Below are positions 7,501 to 17,800 of a stretch of DNA of 64,000 bases, in pieces (position 1 is the stretch's first letter; each line of letters begins with the position of its first letter). The notes beneath the pieces were generated by a model, which did not search any database, had not been told where the DNA came from, and saw only the letters and a program-made list of their open reading frames with translations. The position numbers and the translations under genes are program-made. Location: positions 6,447,001 to 6,511,000 of the forward strand of contig NZ_CP145605.1 of NCBI RefSeq assembly GCF_036884255.1, read 5' to 3'. The DNA comes from Paenibacillus tundrae. Lineage in GTDB: Bacteria; Bacillota; Bacilli; Paenibacillales; Paenibacillaceae.

Positions 7501-10463
7501 TCCAGCACGCCTGGAACAGGCTTGGTTACTGACTTGTTTAAAGTCTGAATAGGTACGATAATCTTACGTTGTTCCGTAACAACTTTCTCTTCTCCGCCCC
7601 AGCTCATATGCAGGTCGGCTTTGTTGTACATCACTTGTTTATCAATACCATTCGTGGTGTAATCCTCTATATATTGCGCCAGAGCTTCATTGGAAGGTCT
7701 CGCCTTTACCAAAATGACATAAGGACTTTGCAGTTTGGAAAATGTGAAAACACCTTCGTTTCCGCTATGGTCAAAATTCACCACATGCGCAGAATCATTT
7801 GGCTCGATAATGGATATAGCGTTGTTACGGGCTCCATAGTTAGTGCCACCATCATTGTTAGAGTAGCCCTTATACAGCTCGTAATCTTTTCCATTCTCAA
7901 AAGGTACAAATTCCCAACCATCTGGTAATGTATCCACCAGTTTCACATTGGTGATAACCCGATTCCCACCGTCTTTCGCCATTTCGTCAGTGTTATAACC
8001 TGGCATATTGACACCTAAACGGAAAGTAACCGTTTTTGTTATCCGGTCGTAACCAGCTATGGTATATTCGTCCCCACTTGATGAGCCGTCATAGCCGATA
8101 TAACGTTGAACATTGTTCGGGGTATACCATGTGTCAGTAGTACCGTCCACCTTAACAGGATACGAAGCCGCAAGCATATCCTTGTTCAGCATACGTAGGT
8201 GCAGGTTGGCGCTGTTTTGCGCTTGTTTTACAGTTTCACCATCAATCAGTAAAGCCCGATTTGAAATGGTTTTCCCTGCATTAATCTCCTGTCTGAACAG
8301 AATGTCAGGATTAGTCTCAAGTGAGCGGAAACTAAATGACGAGGCTTGATCTGTATATCCAGTCGCTTTGACCAGATCTGCCACGACTTCATCGTTCACT
8401 TTCAAAGGGATGACCTTCAAGTTTAAGCCGTTTGTGCCCTTGATGGAATCTTTGTGGTACTGCTTCCACAACTGCGCGTTAGTTACATTAGCTTTGATTT
8501 TGGCAATTGTGTCTGCACTGACCTCACCAGTATCATCCACAGCATTGTCCAAGACGTTCAGATTCCCGCCATGAACCAACACATCGTATACGGCAGCATT
8601 GGGCAAAGCATACTGTGGCGCTAGATTGACAGTCCACGTAATGCCACCCAGGTTAAAATCTTCTGTCGATACAGCGCCTGCTTTGGTAAACGTATGAGCG
8701 CCGACAGTGACGGTGGCCTCATCGGTAACCGCACTAGGTCTTGTACCCACAGTTACATCGTTGTTCTGTATGCCGTCTGGTGTAGCCAAGTTCCAGTTGG
8801 CACGAGGTTTAATTTCGAAATTCGAACCGCTAATAACCTTGCTCTTAATCAACAATTCAACCTTACCGTTAATCGTGTCAAAGGAATAAACTCCGTTCGG
8901 ATCTGGTGTAATTGCTGCTTCTTCAGATCCAACCCCATCTACCCATGTCTGCCACGTAGCTGATTCAAACTCTAGCCCTTGAGGTAGTACATTGGTTATC
9001 GTAAAGTCCTCTAACCCTTTTTTGTTATACTGGTTAACTACAACTTTCCATGTGATTGTTTCACTGGAGTGGTCATATGAAGCAGATGCTTGAATCCAGT
9101 CGGGCGCTATCCACGTTTCCCGTACTGCGCTAGCTTTTACACTAGCATTCGCATCCCTCAGTTCAACTTTCGGATCAAAGCGTTGTCCCCCAGAGCGACC
9201 AGGATCCATGCCCACGTCACGATACTCTTTATAAAATAAATCTTTCTTAAACCACACTTGATACTCAACTTTTGGATCTATTCCAGTCTCCGCCGGGAAG
9301 ATATAGCTCAGCCCGCCATCTCCATCAATCGTTGGCTGTACCGCATTACCGTTAACCTTGAAAGATCCAGGTACATAGACCGTACGGTAATCAGAAGGCT
9401 TGGAATAGAACGTCATTCCATCTAGCGGTAGCTTGTAAGTTGAATCAAGCACATCAAACGAAGACGGAGTAGACTGGATGGTCAGATAACCATTCTGATA
9501 GGCTGGCACGGTTATATACCACCAAGTCCAACTTGCGTTCTTAGGCCAGTTATCCCCTGCCAAGTTGATGCTATAAGCCGGGGTAACATCCGGATTCTTT
9601 AGTTGATATGCTCCGCCAAAAATCGAAATCGGTTTGCTTTCACCGTAATTCATACCTGTTACATCCGAATTAGCAGTGGTATCAAAGCTGAATGTGACCG
9701 CTCTACCTCTACCATCGAAAAACTGATCGTCCCCATTAAATACAATTCGGATGCTATTCGGTGTGAAATAAACGGTACCAAGCTGCTTCACTCCAGAATC
9801 AGTCGTGGCATTCAAGGTTCTAGTCGCGGTTGGCAGAACGACTTCCTTGAAGTAGGTGTCTCTTTTTAGCTCAATGAAGTCACCCTTCTGCATGTACTTC
9901 GTCGTATCGTTCTGATCCTGTGTACCAACATAATCACCCATTACTGGTACCTTGAGCCCCTCTGATGTAAGGGTAAATGCCTGTCTCCCCTGAATGGTAC
10001 CGCCTGGAGCAACTTCAGTTCCTTGCGTTACTTTCAGTGGAAAGGATGCATTCGCATCCATGAATACTGCTGTTTTGTCCGATGGATCGACGGCCATTAG
10101 TCCAACCATGCTATTAGCTTGCGGCTTGGACTCCGCCTCAGGTGTCATCGTTGGACTGTCTGAAGAAGGCTCTTCTGTTGCATCGTTTGCTTCCTCTTCA
10201 TCTGATGCTGGCGGCAGATTGTTCTCCGACGTTTCATCTGACGGATCACTCACTTCCTCCGCTTCCAAGGAAGAATTGTCTGATGGAAGCCCACCTGTTG
10301 CGTCGTCCACGACCTCTGATGTCGATTGCGATTCGACTACGTTCATTGAGCCGGAATCATCATTCGCCAATGCAGCAGCAGGGAATGCTACAGTCTGCAA
10401 GACAAGCATGATTGCCAAGCAGATGGATAGCATTGTTTTACCTATACTGCGTTTGTGTTTCAA
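4581..10463 (-). CDS. giant sortase-anchored adhesin with collagen-binding-like, SpaA/Cna-B and DUF5979-like domains
   Basis: About 1960 residues. I choose the TTG at 10461-10463, which has GGAGGAG 9 nt upstream and begins a clean signal peptide (LKHKRSIGKTMLSICLAIML...AALA); an ATG 54 codons earlier lacks a ribosome site and adds an implausible tail. After a Ser/Glu/Asp-rich linker come adhesin-like beta domains, including long collagen-/fibrinogen-binding-like segments. Then follow a SpaA/Cna-B domain (coding ~7060-6760), two tandem DUF5979-like domains (~6745-6060), carboxypeptidase-regulatory-like domains (~6060-5146) and a DPGNGTT repeat stalk (~5130-4810). The end is the sorting signal APKTG (PKTG at 4686-4697), a hydrophobic helix and NKKKKHIQ. 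It should be wall-linked by the downstream sortase. The ligand is unknown. Confidence 0.88.
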   Translation of the reverse strand: MKHKRSIGKTMLSICLAIMLVLQTVAFPAAALANDDSGSMNVVESQSTSEVVDDATGGLPSDNSSLEAEEVSDPSDETSENNLPPASDEEEANDATEEPSSDSPTMTPEAESKPQANSMVGLMAVDPSDKTAVFMDANASFPLKVTQGTEVAPGGTIQGRQAFTLTSEGLKVPVMGDYVGTQDQNDTTKYMQKGDFIELKRDTYFKEVVLPTATRTLNATTDSGVKQLGTVYFTPNSIRIVFNGDDQFFDGRGRAVTFSFDTTANSDVTGMNYGESKPISIFGGAYQLKNPDVTPAYSINLAGDNWPKNASWTWWYITVPAYQNGYLTIQSTPSSFDVLDSTYKLPLDGMTFYSKPSDYRTVYVPGSFKVNGNAVQPTIDGDGGLSYIFPAETGIDPKVEYQVWFKKDLFYKEYRDVGMDPGRSGGQRFDPKVELRDANASVKASAVRETWIAPDWIQASASYDHSSETITWKVVVNQYNKKGLEDFTITNVLPQGLEFESATWQTWVDGVGSEEAAITPDPNGVYSFDTINGKVELLIKSKVISGSNFEIKPRANWNLATPDGIQNNDVTVGTRPSAVTDEATVTVGAHTFTKAGAVSTEDFNLGGITWTVNLAPQYALPNAAVYDVLVHGGNLNVLDNAVDDTGEVSADTIAKIKANVTNAQLWKQYHKDSIKGTNGLNLKVIPLKVNDEVVADLVKATGYTDQASSFSFRSLETNPDILFRQEINAGKTISNRALLIDGETVKQAQNSANLHLRMLNKDMLAASYPVKVDGTTDTWYTPNNVQRYIGYDGSSSGDEYTIAGYDRITKTVTFRLGVNMPGYNTDEMAKDGGNRVITNVKLVDTLPDGWEFVPFENGKDYELYKGYSNNDGGTNYGARNNAISIIEPNDSAHVVNFDHSGNEGVFTFSKLQSPYVILVKARPSNEALAQYIEDYTTNGIDKQVMYNKADLHMSWGGEEKVVTEQRKIIVPIQTLNKSVTKPVPGVLEWTVNYTPPFNMQQGAYLQDTLGAGMNLRYEVDGKLVLSAPSMAVYPATLTASGALERTGAALDLSDPNAEVQVEAAPGVGGTTVLLFKMDDPNEFYQFVYQTEVDPNTAKAGDKMGNEVKLMGDDKLKSVSARSESTLDSSDVAGTSTSNALLPLRKVDPDNNPLKDVEFTLYKKSNGEEVTHGTTDRDGKLNLFIKDPGYYELKETYIDTTTWLPMTKIYQVYIGNTPGKPIWVDGIKVNSELPLIVPTPAQGKLTISNTVQGNGSDPSKDFEYTVNFDGEGKDKEYAYTKSDGTSGKIKSGDKITLKHGESVTLAALPADLMYTVTQADYTTIDGYTTTPETREYSGTIVNKGDHKADFINERTVTNLFIINTVKGKADDKQKPFKYTITFTGEGADESYVYTKSDGSTGVVRNGDTFELTDGQTLGVQDLPTNLAYTVTQEDYTTDGYVTDPEDFVHTGTILEKQVSRAEFVNTRPYLEGILRNNNTGEVIPNAPITVTDLKTGEKIQTVTNENGEYAVPAVADTDYTITYTKKYRVGGKDVPVEFTQKANVDGSVTNETVPADITAVGIVMFKQLNGTTELFNDEFISHMHIYLKDSAGNYIEENGRPKAFPMASNGTFSVEGLSEQKYIMEVRYETETGEELLLKVAQLDVKANGELNISEELVDPYGTVYDETTGDASTGKKIEGAVVTLYYADTQRNRDKGRIPGTKVTLPAVPNFPPHDNKSPEQDSDANGFYAYMVFPEADYYLIVTKDGYETHRSDTISVDFDIVRYDVPMRPIRSSGGNGGGGTTNPGNGTSDPGNGTTDPGNGTTDPGNGTTDPVNGTTDPVNGTTEPVNGTTDPVSGTTEPVNGTTDPVNDTNEPDHGATDPDIGTINPVDGMTEPGNGVTNPVSDNTEPDTDTTNPGKVNNDTDNGNSEVNNVSNELDDAPKTGDNSVTPIIYMALALMSLMTIVLCLFGNKKKKHIQ
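4810..5130 (-). repeat. 18-bp coding repeats for the wall-spanning (D/E)P(G/V)NGTT stalk
   Basis: About fifteen 18-bp units encode six-residue repeats of the DPGNGTT/EPVNGTT type, becoming degenerate toward the sorting signal. The units vary at P-G versus P-V, showing at least two sub-families. The low-complexity stretch leaves other frames open on both strands; those are not genes. Copy number in such stalks usually varies among strains. Confidence 0.85.
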
Positions 10464-10886
10464 TATCGAAATCTCCTCCACTTCTGAAAATTTTAGTTGC
10501 TGTCTGCCACTTATGTACGTTCTCTCCTGATCTCTTACACTCAAGAAAGTGACAAAGTGAGCCAATCTAATGGCATATTTGACCATTCTAATGTAGAGAC
10601 CTATACAAAACCTCAACATCGGCAAGTCTATATCAGCGTAAGTATGACGATCTATGACGGGGAGACAGAAGATTAATGAAGATTAAGTAGAGTTAGGAAG
10701 TTTTATCAAAAATAAATTTGTTATATCTAAAAATTCTGAATAGAAAAATATGTATTTTAACTTTTTAGTTGCTATAATGGAAAATAAAGTATTAATTCTC
10801 GTTACACAAAATCTCTATCATGCACAATTCAAATTACATCATGTATGCAAAGCATATTTAATATTTTTGTATTGAAGGAGGTGAGC
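10464..10886. other. intergenic region between the adhesin and the plus-strand peptide/lectin genes
   Basis: A 423-bp AT-rich divergent spacer. The adhesin promoter must lie on the minus strand here but no convincing -35/-10 pair was found. I see no riboswitch consensus. The plus-strand promoter is listed separately. Confidence 0.5.
10750..10778 (+). promoter_or_regulatory. extended -10 promoter for the small peptide and lectin
   Basis: TGCTATAAT at 10770-10778 is a perfect TATAAT with an extended -10 TG. The position 17 bp upstream (10750-10755) is a poor -35, which extended -10 promoters tolerate. It lies about 110 bp before the 35-codon ORF and is the best plus-strand promoter in the gap. 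Confidence 0.5.
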
Positions 10887-10994
10887 ATGAGAGCATTATT
10901 GATCTTGGTTGCCGCATTTGCTTATGGGGTTGCGTTGATTACTCACTCACCGCTCCTAACCACACGCATCACGCTAGTATCTTGTAACAACTGA
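10887..10994 (+). CDS. 35-residue hydrophobic peptide with ideal ribosome site
   Basis: ATG at 10887 to TGA at 10992-10994. AAGGAGGTGA, the full anti-Shine-Dalgarno complement, lies just upstream. The peptide begins MRALLILVAAFAYGVALITH and ends in ITLVSCNN: one positive charge, a hydrophobic core and a polar tail, like a tiny membrane or exported peptide. It ends 61 bp before the lectin start, in the same direction. It could be a membrane peptide, an immunity-type partner of the lectin, or a leader peptide. No family recognised. Confidence 0.5.
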   Translation: MRALLILVAAFAYGVALITHSPLLTTRITLVSCNN

Positions 10995-11055
10995 AATAGT
11001 GTACTTATCTATGCATTTAGCTTCTACTATTATTCAGAACTTAGGAGTGTGTCCA

Positions 11056-11679
11056 ATGAACAAATATCTCTTTCTAAGATCATTTCGAATTTTTATGGCT
11101 GGCTTGTTGATTTTGGCTTTTACCCTACCTGCGACAGCATCCGCTGGCTATCTTGGAGATAAGCTAACTATCGGCAGCAGTATGGCACAGGGTGATTATC
11201 TCACTTCTCAAGATGGTAGATTCTCAGCTATTTGGCAGAGTGACGGGAATTTTGTTATTTATCAGAATGGATCTTCTCTTTGGAGTAGTGGTACTAGTAA
11301 AAGTGGAGCTGTTTCATTCCAATTCAGACAAGATGGACATCTGGTCATGTCCAAATTTGGTGGAAGATATCAAGATATATACCAGTATGGTAATCATCAT
11401 GGATTCAACCCTGCTACAGGAAAATTCGAATTTTATACAGGTTGGGGTTGGGTTAAGGTTTGGATGATGGATACTTCTATACTGGAGACGGCTTGGATTG
11501 CCAATACAGCCTCTTGGATTCCAACTCATCACGGAAACACATTACCAACTGACACAACAGGTGACACACTGATCATGCAAAGTGATGGAAATTTAGTACT
11601 TTATAATACAACTCTGACGAATAGCCAATATCCGAATAGTTGGATTCCTGTCTGGGCTTCCAATACGGGCGGGCGCTAA
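11056..11679 (+). CDS. secreted bulb-type (monocot mannose-binding) lectin protein
   Basis: 207 residues from the ATG at 11056, which has TTAGGAG upstream and starts a signal peptide cut after LPATASA (about residue 30). The mature protein is a B-lectin beta-prism. The mannose motif QxDxNxVxY is intact at 61-69 (QSDGNFVIY) and 175-183 (QSDGNLVLY) and degenerate at 91-99. A basic/aromatic segment (about 100-160) separates the halves. Proteins of this fold act as adhesins or, in the LlpA/putidacin group, as lectin-like bacteriocins; sequence alone does not decide. There is no anchor, so it is probably released. An alternative start 19 codons upstream has no ribosome site. Confidence 0.85.
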   Translation: MNKYLFLRSFRIFMAGLLILAFTLPATASAGYLGDKLTIGSSMAQGDYLTSQDGRFSAIWQSDGNFVIYQNGSSLWSSGTSKSGAVSFQFRQDGHLVMSKFGGRYQDIYQYGNHHGFNPATGKFEFYTGWGWVKVWMMDTSILETAWIANTASWIPTHHGNTLPTDTTGDTLIMQSDGNLVLYNTTLTNSQYPNSWIPVWASNTGGR

Positions 11680-11687
11680 GATTAGAT

Positions 11688-11718
11688 GAAGAGCCGCAGA
11701 ACCTGTGGCTCTTCTTTG
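11688..11718 (+). terminator. terminator after the lectin gene
   Basis: GAAGAGCC at 11688-11695 pairs with GGCTCTTC at 11707-11714 around a short imperfect inner stem, followed by a short T stretch. Confidence 0.7.
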
Positions 11719-11735
11719 ATATTTCATTTAAATAG

Positions 11736-11780
11736 TTAAAAAAAATCTGAGGAACCCGTCAGGCAGGCTCCTCAGATTCC
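11736..11780 (-). terminator. terminator after the giant SLH protein gene
   Basis: AATCTGAGGA at 11744-11753 pairs with TCCTCAGATT at 11769-11778. On the minus strand a run of eight or more T follows. It faces the lectin terminator, as expected for convergent genes. Confidence 0.85.
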
Positions 11781-11832
11781 TTCAATATAGATTACATATC
11801 CTTTTTAAGCTTGAGTCTATGGTAAAGCAAGA

Positions 11833-14800
11833 TTACCACAGATCTTCTGGGATATACTTGATCATCGTTTCAGAACCATCTTCATTGATTTGGTACGTAT
11901 GCGTTCTTGTTGCTTCCTCAACCTGTCCGAATGACCATTTGTCTTGACGGTTATCCGGATACGAAGGTTCAACTCCAGTTAGAGGCCCTCTGTACAGCAT
12001 ACCGTTAATCATCTTAACGGCCTCTTCACGAGTGAGCTGACCTCCAGGCTGGAAGGAACCATCCTTATAACCCGATACGATACCGAAGCGGAACACTTCC
12101 TCAATCGACTGCTCCGCCCAGTTCTTCTCAATATCCGTAAACGAGCTTATTCTCAAAATAGGATCGATTCGCAGCTCTTTCGCAACGCCAAGATAGCGGG
12201 CGATAGCTGTTGCGAGCTCTGCTCTGGTAATAGGCTGATCCGGTTTGAATGTATTATCGGCATAACCTCTAAATATTTCTTTATTTGCCACTGCTTCAAT
12301 ATACTCAGCACCCCAGTAATCTGTAGCAACGTCATCGAACAGCTTCACATGTCGAACCTCACCTTGCAGTTTCAGTGTACGGGCAAAAATAGCAGCAATC
12401 TCTGCACGAGTTATGAGCTTCTCAGGCTTCACATTGCCATCAGGGTAACCCATAATGTATCGATCATGCTGATGCTCGTAACGGTTAGAATACATCATCA
12501 CTTTAATCAAAGATGTGTCATCCTGAATATTGGCCAGCGTACGCTTATCATCTGTACCAATGGAAGCTGTTACGGCAGCATAGTTCTCGCCTTCGTTCAT
12601 TTCATTGACCTTGAGCTTGAACGTCAGTTTGCCCTGCGATCCTCCTGCCAGCTTACCTAGCGTCCACTTCAGTTCTTGACCAGTTACCACACCGCCGTTT
12701 GCGTCAACTAAGCTCAGTCCTGCTGGGATATTCGCTTTAACATAAACATCGTCTGCCTCAGTCAGGGTTTTGTTGGCATAAATAACGGTGAAGGTTACTG
12801 TATCGCCTTCTCTGACTTTCATTTTATCGACAAGAATGGCTGTGGCAAGGTCAATTGAATCTGTCATGCCTGTTGCCGGTTCAGCAGGCTGTGTCGTGCC
12901 GATTGGCGGTGTAACAGGATTGGTCACGACTGGTGGAATAGCAGGTGTTCCGATTGAAGAACCTCCTCCACTGGATGAAGACAGCGGCGTCATGCTAAAG
13001 TCGTACAGCACAATCTCCGTACCCACATGAATCAGTGGCTGACTCGGGTCAACAAGTCTACTGTCAAAATCCTTATATCCTGCCTTGGTTGCCGTTAAAT
13101 AATAATCCGTATGCGGAAATACCATGTATGCATACTGTCCTGTCGCATCACTCGTCTGTGGGTTGGCATTATCCGCTGGCGGGAAGCCGTTCACAGGCGG
13201 CAAGATGACTTCTGTTCCGTTGCTATAATGAAGCTTAACGACTGCACCTGGTATTGGATTACCCGTAACGGAATCCGTAATTGTGCCGTATGGGTCAATA
13301 AGCACCTCACTGATGCTAATTTGTCCATTTGAACTAATTTCCACCTTCGTATGACCAATAACAACAGGCTTGGTTCCGCCTTCTGGCAGCGGAATGTTAT
13401 AGATCACATCGGCAGTATAGCTACCATCTAATACGCTATCGATATTGAATACACCATTTGGATCGATCGAGCCTGTGTGGGCTCCATTGCCATCGGTTAG
13501 TGATATGGTATAACCTCCACCTACCGTTCCGTTGAGCGCGGAGGTACCATTCTGGGTTGATCCAATCAAAACAACACCCGAGACCGTTTTGTTCGCGTTA
13601 TAGGACTGTCCATCAATATTGGCATTCACCGGAACGCTCTGATGAAACGTAACGGACGTTTTCTTGCCACCAATCTCAATGGGTTTGGTAATGGAGACAT
13701 CATATGTCTCACTGCCCTTCGGTATAGCTATGGTGTAAGCTCCGTCTGCCTCAGTAACTGCAACAGCATGAAAATCAACAATACCGTCACCGTCAAAATC
13801 TTTACTTACTGTAATACTTGCACCTGCTATAGGGTGACCCAGTGCGTCTGTCACCACACCTGTAATAACGCCTGGAGTGAACGTAATATAGATGGTATCA
13901 CTCGCATAGAGACCTCTTCGACTATCATCAACCGTTGCCGTCAACGGTATAGATTTTGGATCTGTACCTCCAAGGGTTCCTGCGGTGAAGGTTGTGGTTG
14001 CGATCCCTTGTGCATCCGTTGAGACGCTCACCGTATTCGAGTTACCTGTAAAATGACCGTACATCGTATCTGGCACATCAAATACAACTTGAATTCCAGC
14101 CTGAGGACGACCCTCGATATCAGTCACTACCGCCTTGAAGACCGATGTCGCTGTACCATTCCCGAGTATGGACGATGGATTAGCTGTCAGTGTAATTTTG
14201 TACTCGACGAGCTCAAAGTCCTCGGTAACAACGCCGTTCGCATTGCCGTTGACTTTAGATACTGAAACCTCTCTATGAGCAAGACTATACTCATGACTAA
14301 CGACTTCTAAAATATATTTATTGATCACAACATTATCGAAGTTGTACTTACCATCTGAACCTGTTGTGACCCGTCCCTTCTCTTTCCCTGCAAGATCACG
14401 CAAAATTACTGTTGCACCGGATATCGGATCTCCCGTTTTCTTATCCTTCACCGTTCCGTTAATGCTCGGATTGGTAAACGTGATGGTCACCGTGGCTACG
14501 TTTGACTGACCTGCTCCATCCGAGGCTTGATACGTGAACGTCACACTGCCTGACGCATTTTCATTCGCCTCAAACGTAAATGAACCATCGGTATTTACAG
14601 TCAGCGTACCTTTACTTGGATCGCTAATTGTACTTATACTCACGGCTGTGAGTGTATTATTGCCTACAACCGTATCATTGGATAAAATGCCATTTGCCAC
14701 TGGAACAGTCAGTTTACCTCCCCTAACAACCTGGTAGCTGTCATTCTCGGCGACAGGTAAAGAACTGAATTTAGCATAATAGTCTCCGGCTGATGTAACG

Positions 14801-17800
14801 TTAAACGTATATATGGCATTCGTGCTTACAGGAGTACCCGTGCCTTCTTCGTTATCATACCATCCTACGAATGCATAACCTGTAGCCGGAGTAGCCGTAA
14901 GTGTCGCTGATTCGCCGAGTGCATAGGTATTGTCACCCGCAGTCGTGCCACCAACATTGCCTAAGACATGTGTGCTGATTGGCATGGTAATTGTAATGGT
15001 CACTGTAGCCACGTTCGATTGACCTGTTTCGTCAGAGGCTCGATACGTGAATGTCACACTACCCGATGCTCCATCATCTGCAACGAATGAAAAAGATCCA
15101 TCGTTGTTGACCGTCAGGGTACCCTTGCTTGAATCACTGAGTGAACTGATGCTCTCGGCTGTGAGTGTACCGTTTCCTGGAGCCGTATCATTCGCTAGAA
15201 TGCCCGTTTCGGCTGGAACATCTAGGGTCTCCCCTCTCACAACTCGATAGCTGTCATTCTGAGCGAAAGGTAATACTCTGAATTTGGCGTAATACTCTCC
15301 GGCTGATGTAACCGTAAACGTATATGTCGTGTTCGTGCTAATAGGAGTGCCTGTACCTGCTTCGTTGTCATACCATCCCACAAATGTGTATCCGTCGTAT
15401 GAACTAGCCGTAAGTGTTGCTACTTCGTCAAGTGCATAGTCACCATCTCCGGCAGTCATACCACCAACATTTCCAATGACATGGGTAGCAACGGGTACGG
15501 TAATCGTGATTGTTACCGTCGCTACGCTTGAATAGGCAGTTCCATCAAAGGCTTGGTACGTAAATGTCACCGTACCGGACGACTCACTATCGGCTACGAA
15601 TGTGAACGAGCCGTCAGGGTCTACACTAGTCAGCGTGCCCTTGCTTGGATCACTCAAGGTGCTGATTCTTTCCGCTGTAAGTGAATGATTCTCATCATCG
15701 CTATCGTTTGAGAGTATGCCTGTCTCAGCTGGAACTGTGAGCGTTTCTCCCCTTTTTACACGGTAGGTGTCATTCTCTGCGATAGGCTCATGCGTAGCCA
15801 CGGGCAGAGTAATCGTGATCGTTACTGTGGCTACGTCTGATTTGACGATGCCGTTATCGGCTCGGTACGTAAACGTCACCGTACCGGACGCTTCATCATC
15901 GGCCACGAATGTAAATGATCCATCTTGGTTCGCAGTCAGCGTGCCCTTGCTTGGGTCGCTCAGAGTGCTAACATTTGCCGCTGTGAGCGGAAGACCCTCC
16001 CCATCCGAGTCATTCACCAAGATGCCGTCGCTCGCCGGAACTGTGAGCGTTTCTCCTCTTAAGACACTATAGCTGTCGTTTTCGGCATATGGCATCATCA
16101 CAAATTTTGCATAATAGTCTGCATCTGTCTGAACAGTTACATCATATTCTGCATTCGTACTTACAGAATTGCCTGTCCCTCCTGGGTTGTCATACCATCC
16201 TGTGAATGCGTAACCTAGCATTGGTATTGCTGTAATAGTAGCTATATCACCAATGTTATACGTGTTATCTCCTGTAGTTGTACCACCGTTATCTCCGATG
16301 ACATGTGTGTTGATTACCGCTGTTTTCACATTCGTTACATCGGTAGTAACTATATTAGATACAAGCCCAATGCCAGACAATGTAGCCGTACCACTAGTTA
16401 CAGTCTGTGGCGTATCTGGTGCGGTTATCGTAAAGGTCAGCTCCTTGCTGTCATTCGCGGGAACATCGACCCCCGTTTGTGTCTGACCTTCGCTTGTTAC
16501 GCTAAGACCTGTCTTCACTGTATCTGTGTAGTTATAAATTGTAACTTTATAGTCAATGGATCCGTTAGTTTGAATCGTTGCCGGGCCTTTTTTGTCAATT
16601 CCCATTAACAAATCAAGCTTACCGTTGTTCCCAAGTTTCATTGTGGCTTTTGTATCGCTCAGCCACTCCTCACTAACATAGCTTGCACCGATTCCGTTCG
16701 TTTTGGATACCGTCTGCTTACTCTTTAATGCATCGTAATACGGACTGTCGGTCGGCGGGAAGAAATATGCTGCTGTTTTGGCCCCATCGGTGTCGTTGCC
16801 CGAATTAAGGTAGCGGGTTATCTCTCCTACGTTATTCGGTGGTACCTGAAATGTCGGTTTCACGTTATAGCTTAGCTTAAAAGTACCTTCTGCTGGAGGA
16901 CTGTACTCCCCCGACTGTGGATTCGTCCGGTTCTTAAAGCGGTAAATATGTGGCTGCATATCGCTTGCATCGATATACCAAGTTAAGCTGTTAACGCCTG
17001 ACACCGTCTTGATCACGGCTCGACTCCCGTATCCAGCAAACTTATATGCTGTACCGCCGGAGATCGCCGTACTTGTGTCCACCGTTGCAACAGCATCCCC
17101 AATTTTCAACGTGGACAGATTCACAGTAAAATCATTGCTGATTTCATCTGAAACGACGATGGCGCTCGCTATATCCGCGGTTTCAGAGCCAAGATCGGTA
17201 GTCTCCGGTATGTTGAGAAGTGGAAGTATCGTTGTAGTAGCTTCTACATCATTCGCCAATCCAGCGAAGGCTGAACTGACAATGTCATACGTCGGAGCAA
17301 ATGTATAATAATTGCTGTAAACAAATGCATCTGCATAGTTAAAGCCACCCGTTCGCTGAGCTGCATAGCTTACTAAGCTGTCATAGGTTTTCTTTGCTGA
17401 ACCGTAGTTATAATTAATATCCTCTTTATTGTCGTTCACTCTTTTTGGATCAAGACCCGCCCATGCGTACACTGGCTGACTACCAGAAGGTCCATTAATC
17501 GCAGTTGAGGAGCCCAATCCCACTGTATACACCTTAGCTTGGGTGGATTCCCCTTCATTGTACGCTGTGTACGTATCATCTAAAAGATCCTTCATATACG
17601 CGCCGGTAAGTATGGTTAACGCAGCGATTTCCGGGTGCCCTGTACTTGCCAGACTAGTACCTGCTGCTGCTGGCACATATTTCGTGCCATCCGTTCCAAT
17701 CTGATTATAGTTCGCGATCGTTGTAGCATCAGTTAATGCACTGTTAAACTCGGTCTCGAACGAGCTGCCTTTTGGCGACGTATACCATGCCTTCTTCGCA

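Noticed and set aside
10464..10625. 54-residue N-terminal extension of the giant adhesin
   Set aside because: It places 54 residues before the signal peptide and lacks a ribosome site; the TTG at 10463 has GGAGGAG.
10620..10650. SigmaD-like -10 (GCTGATAT) upstream of the adhesin
   Set aside because: The matching TAAA -35 at 14-16 bp spacing is absent (TCAT), so motility-sigma control is unsupported.
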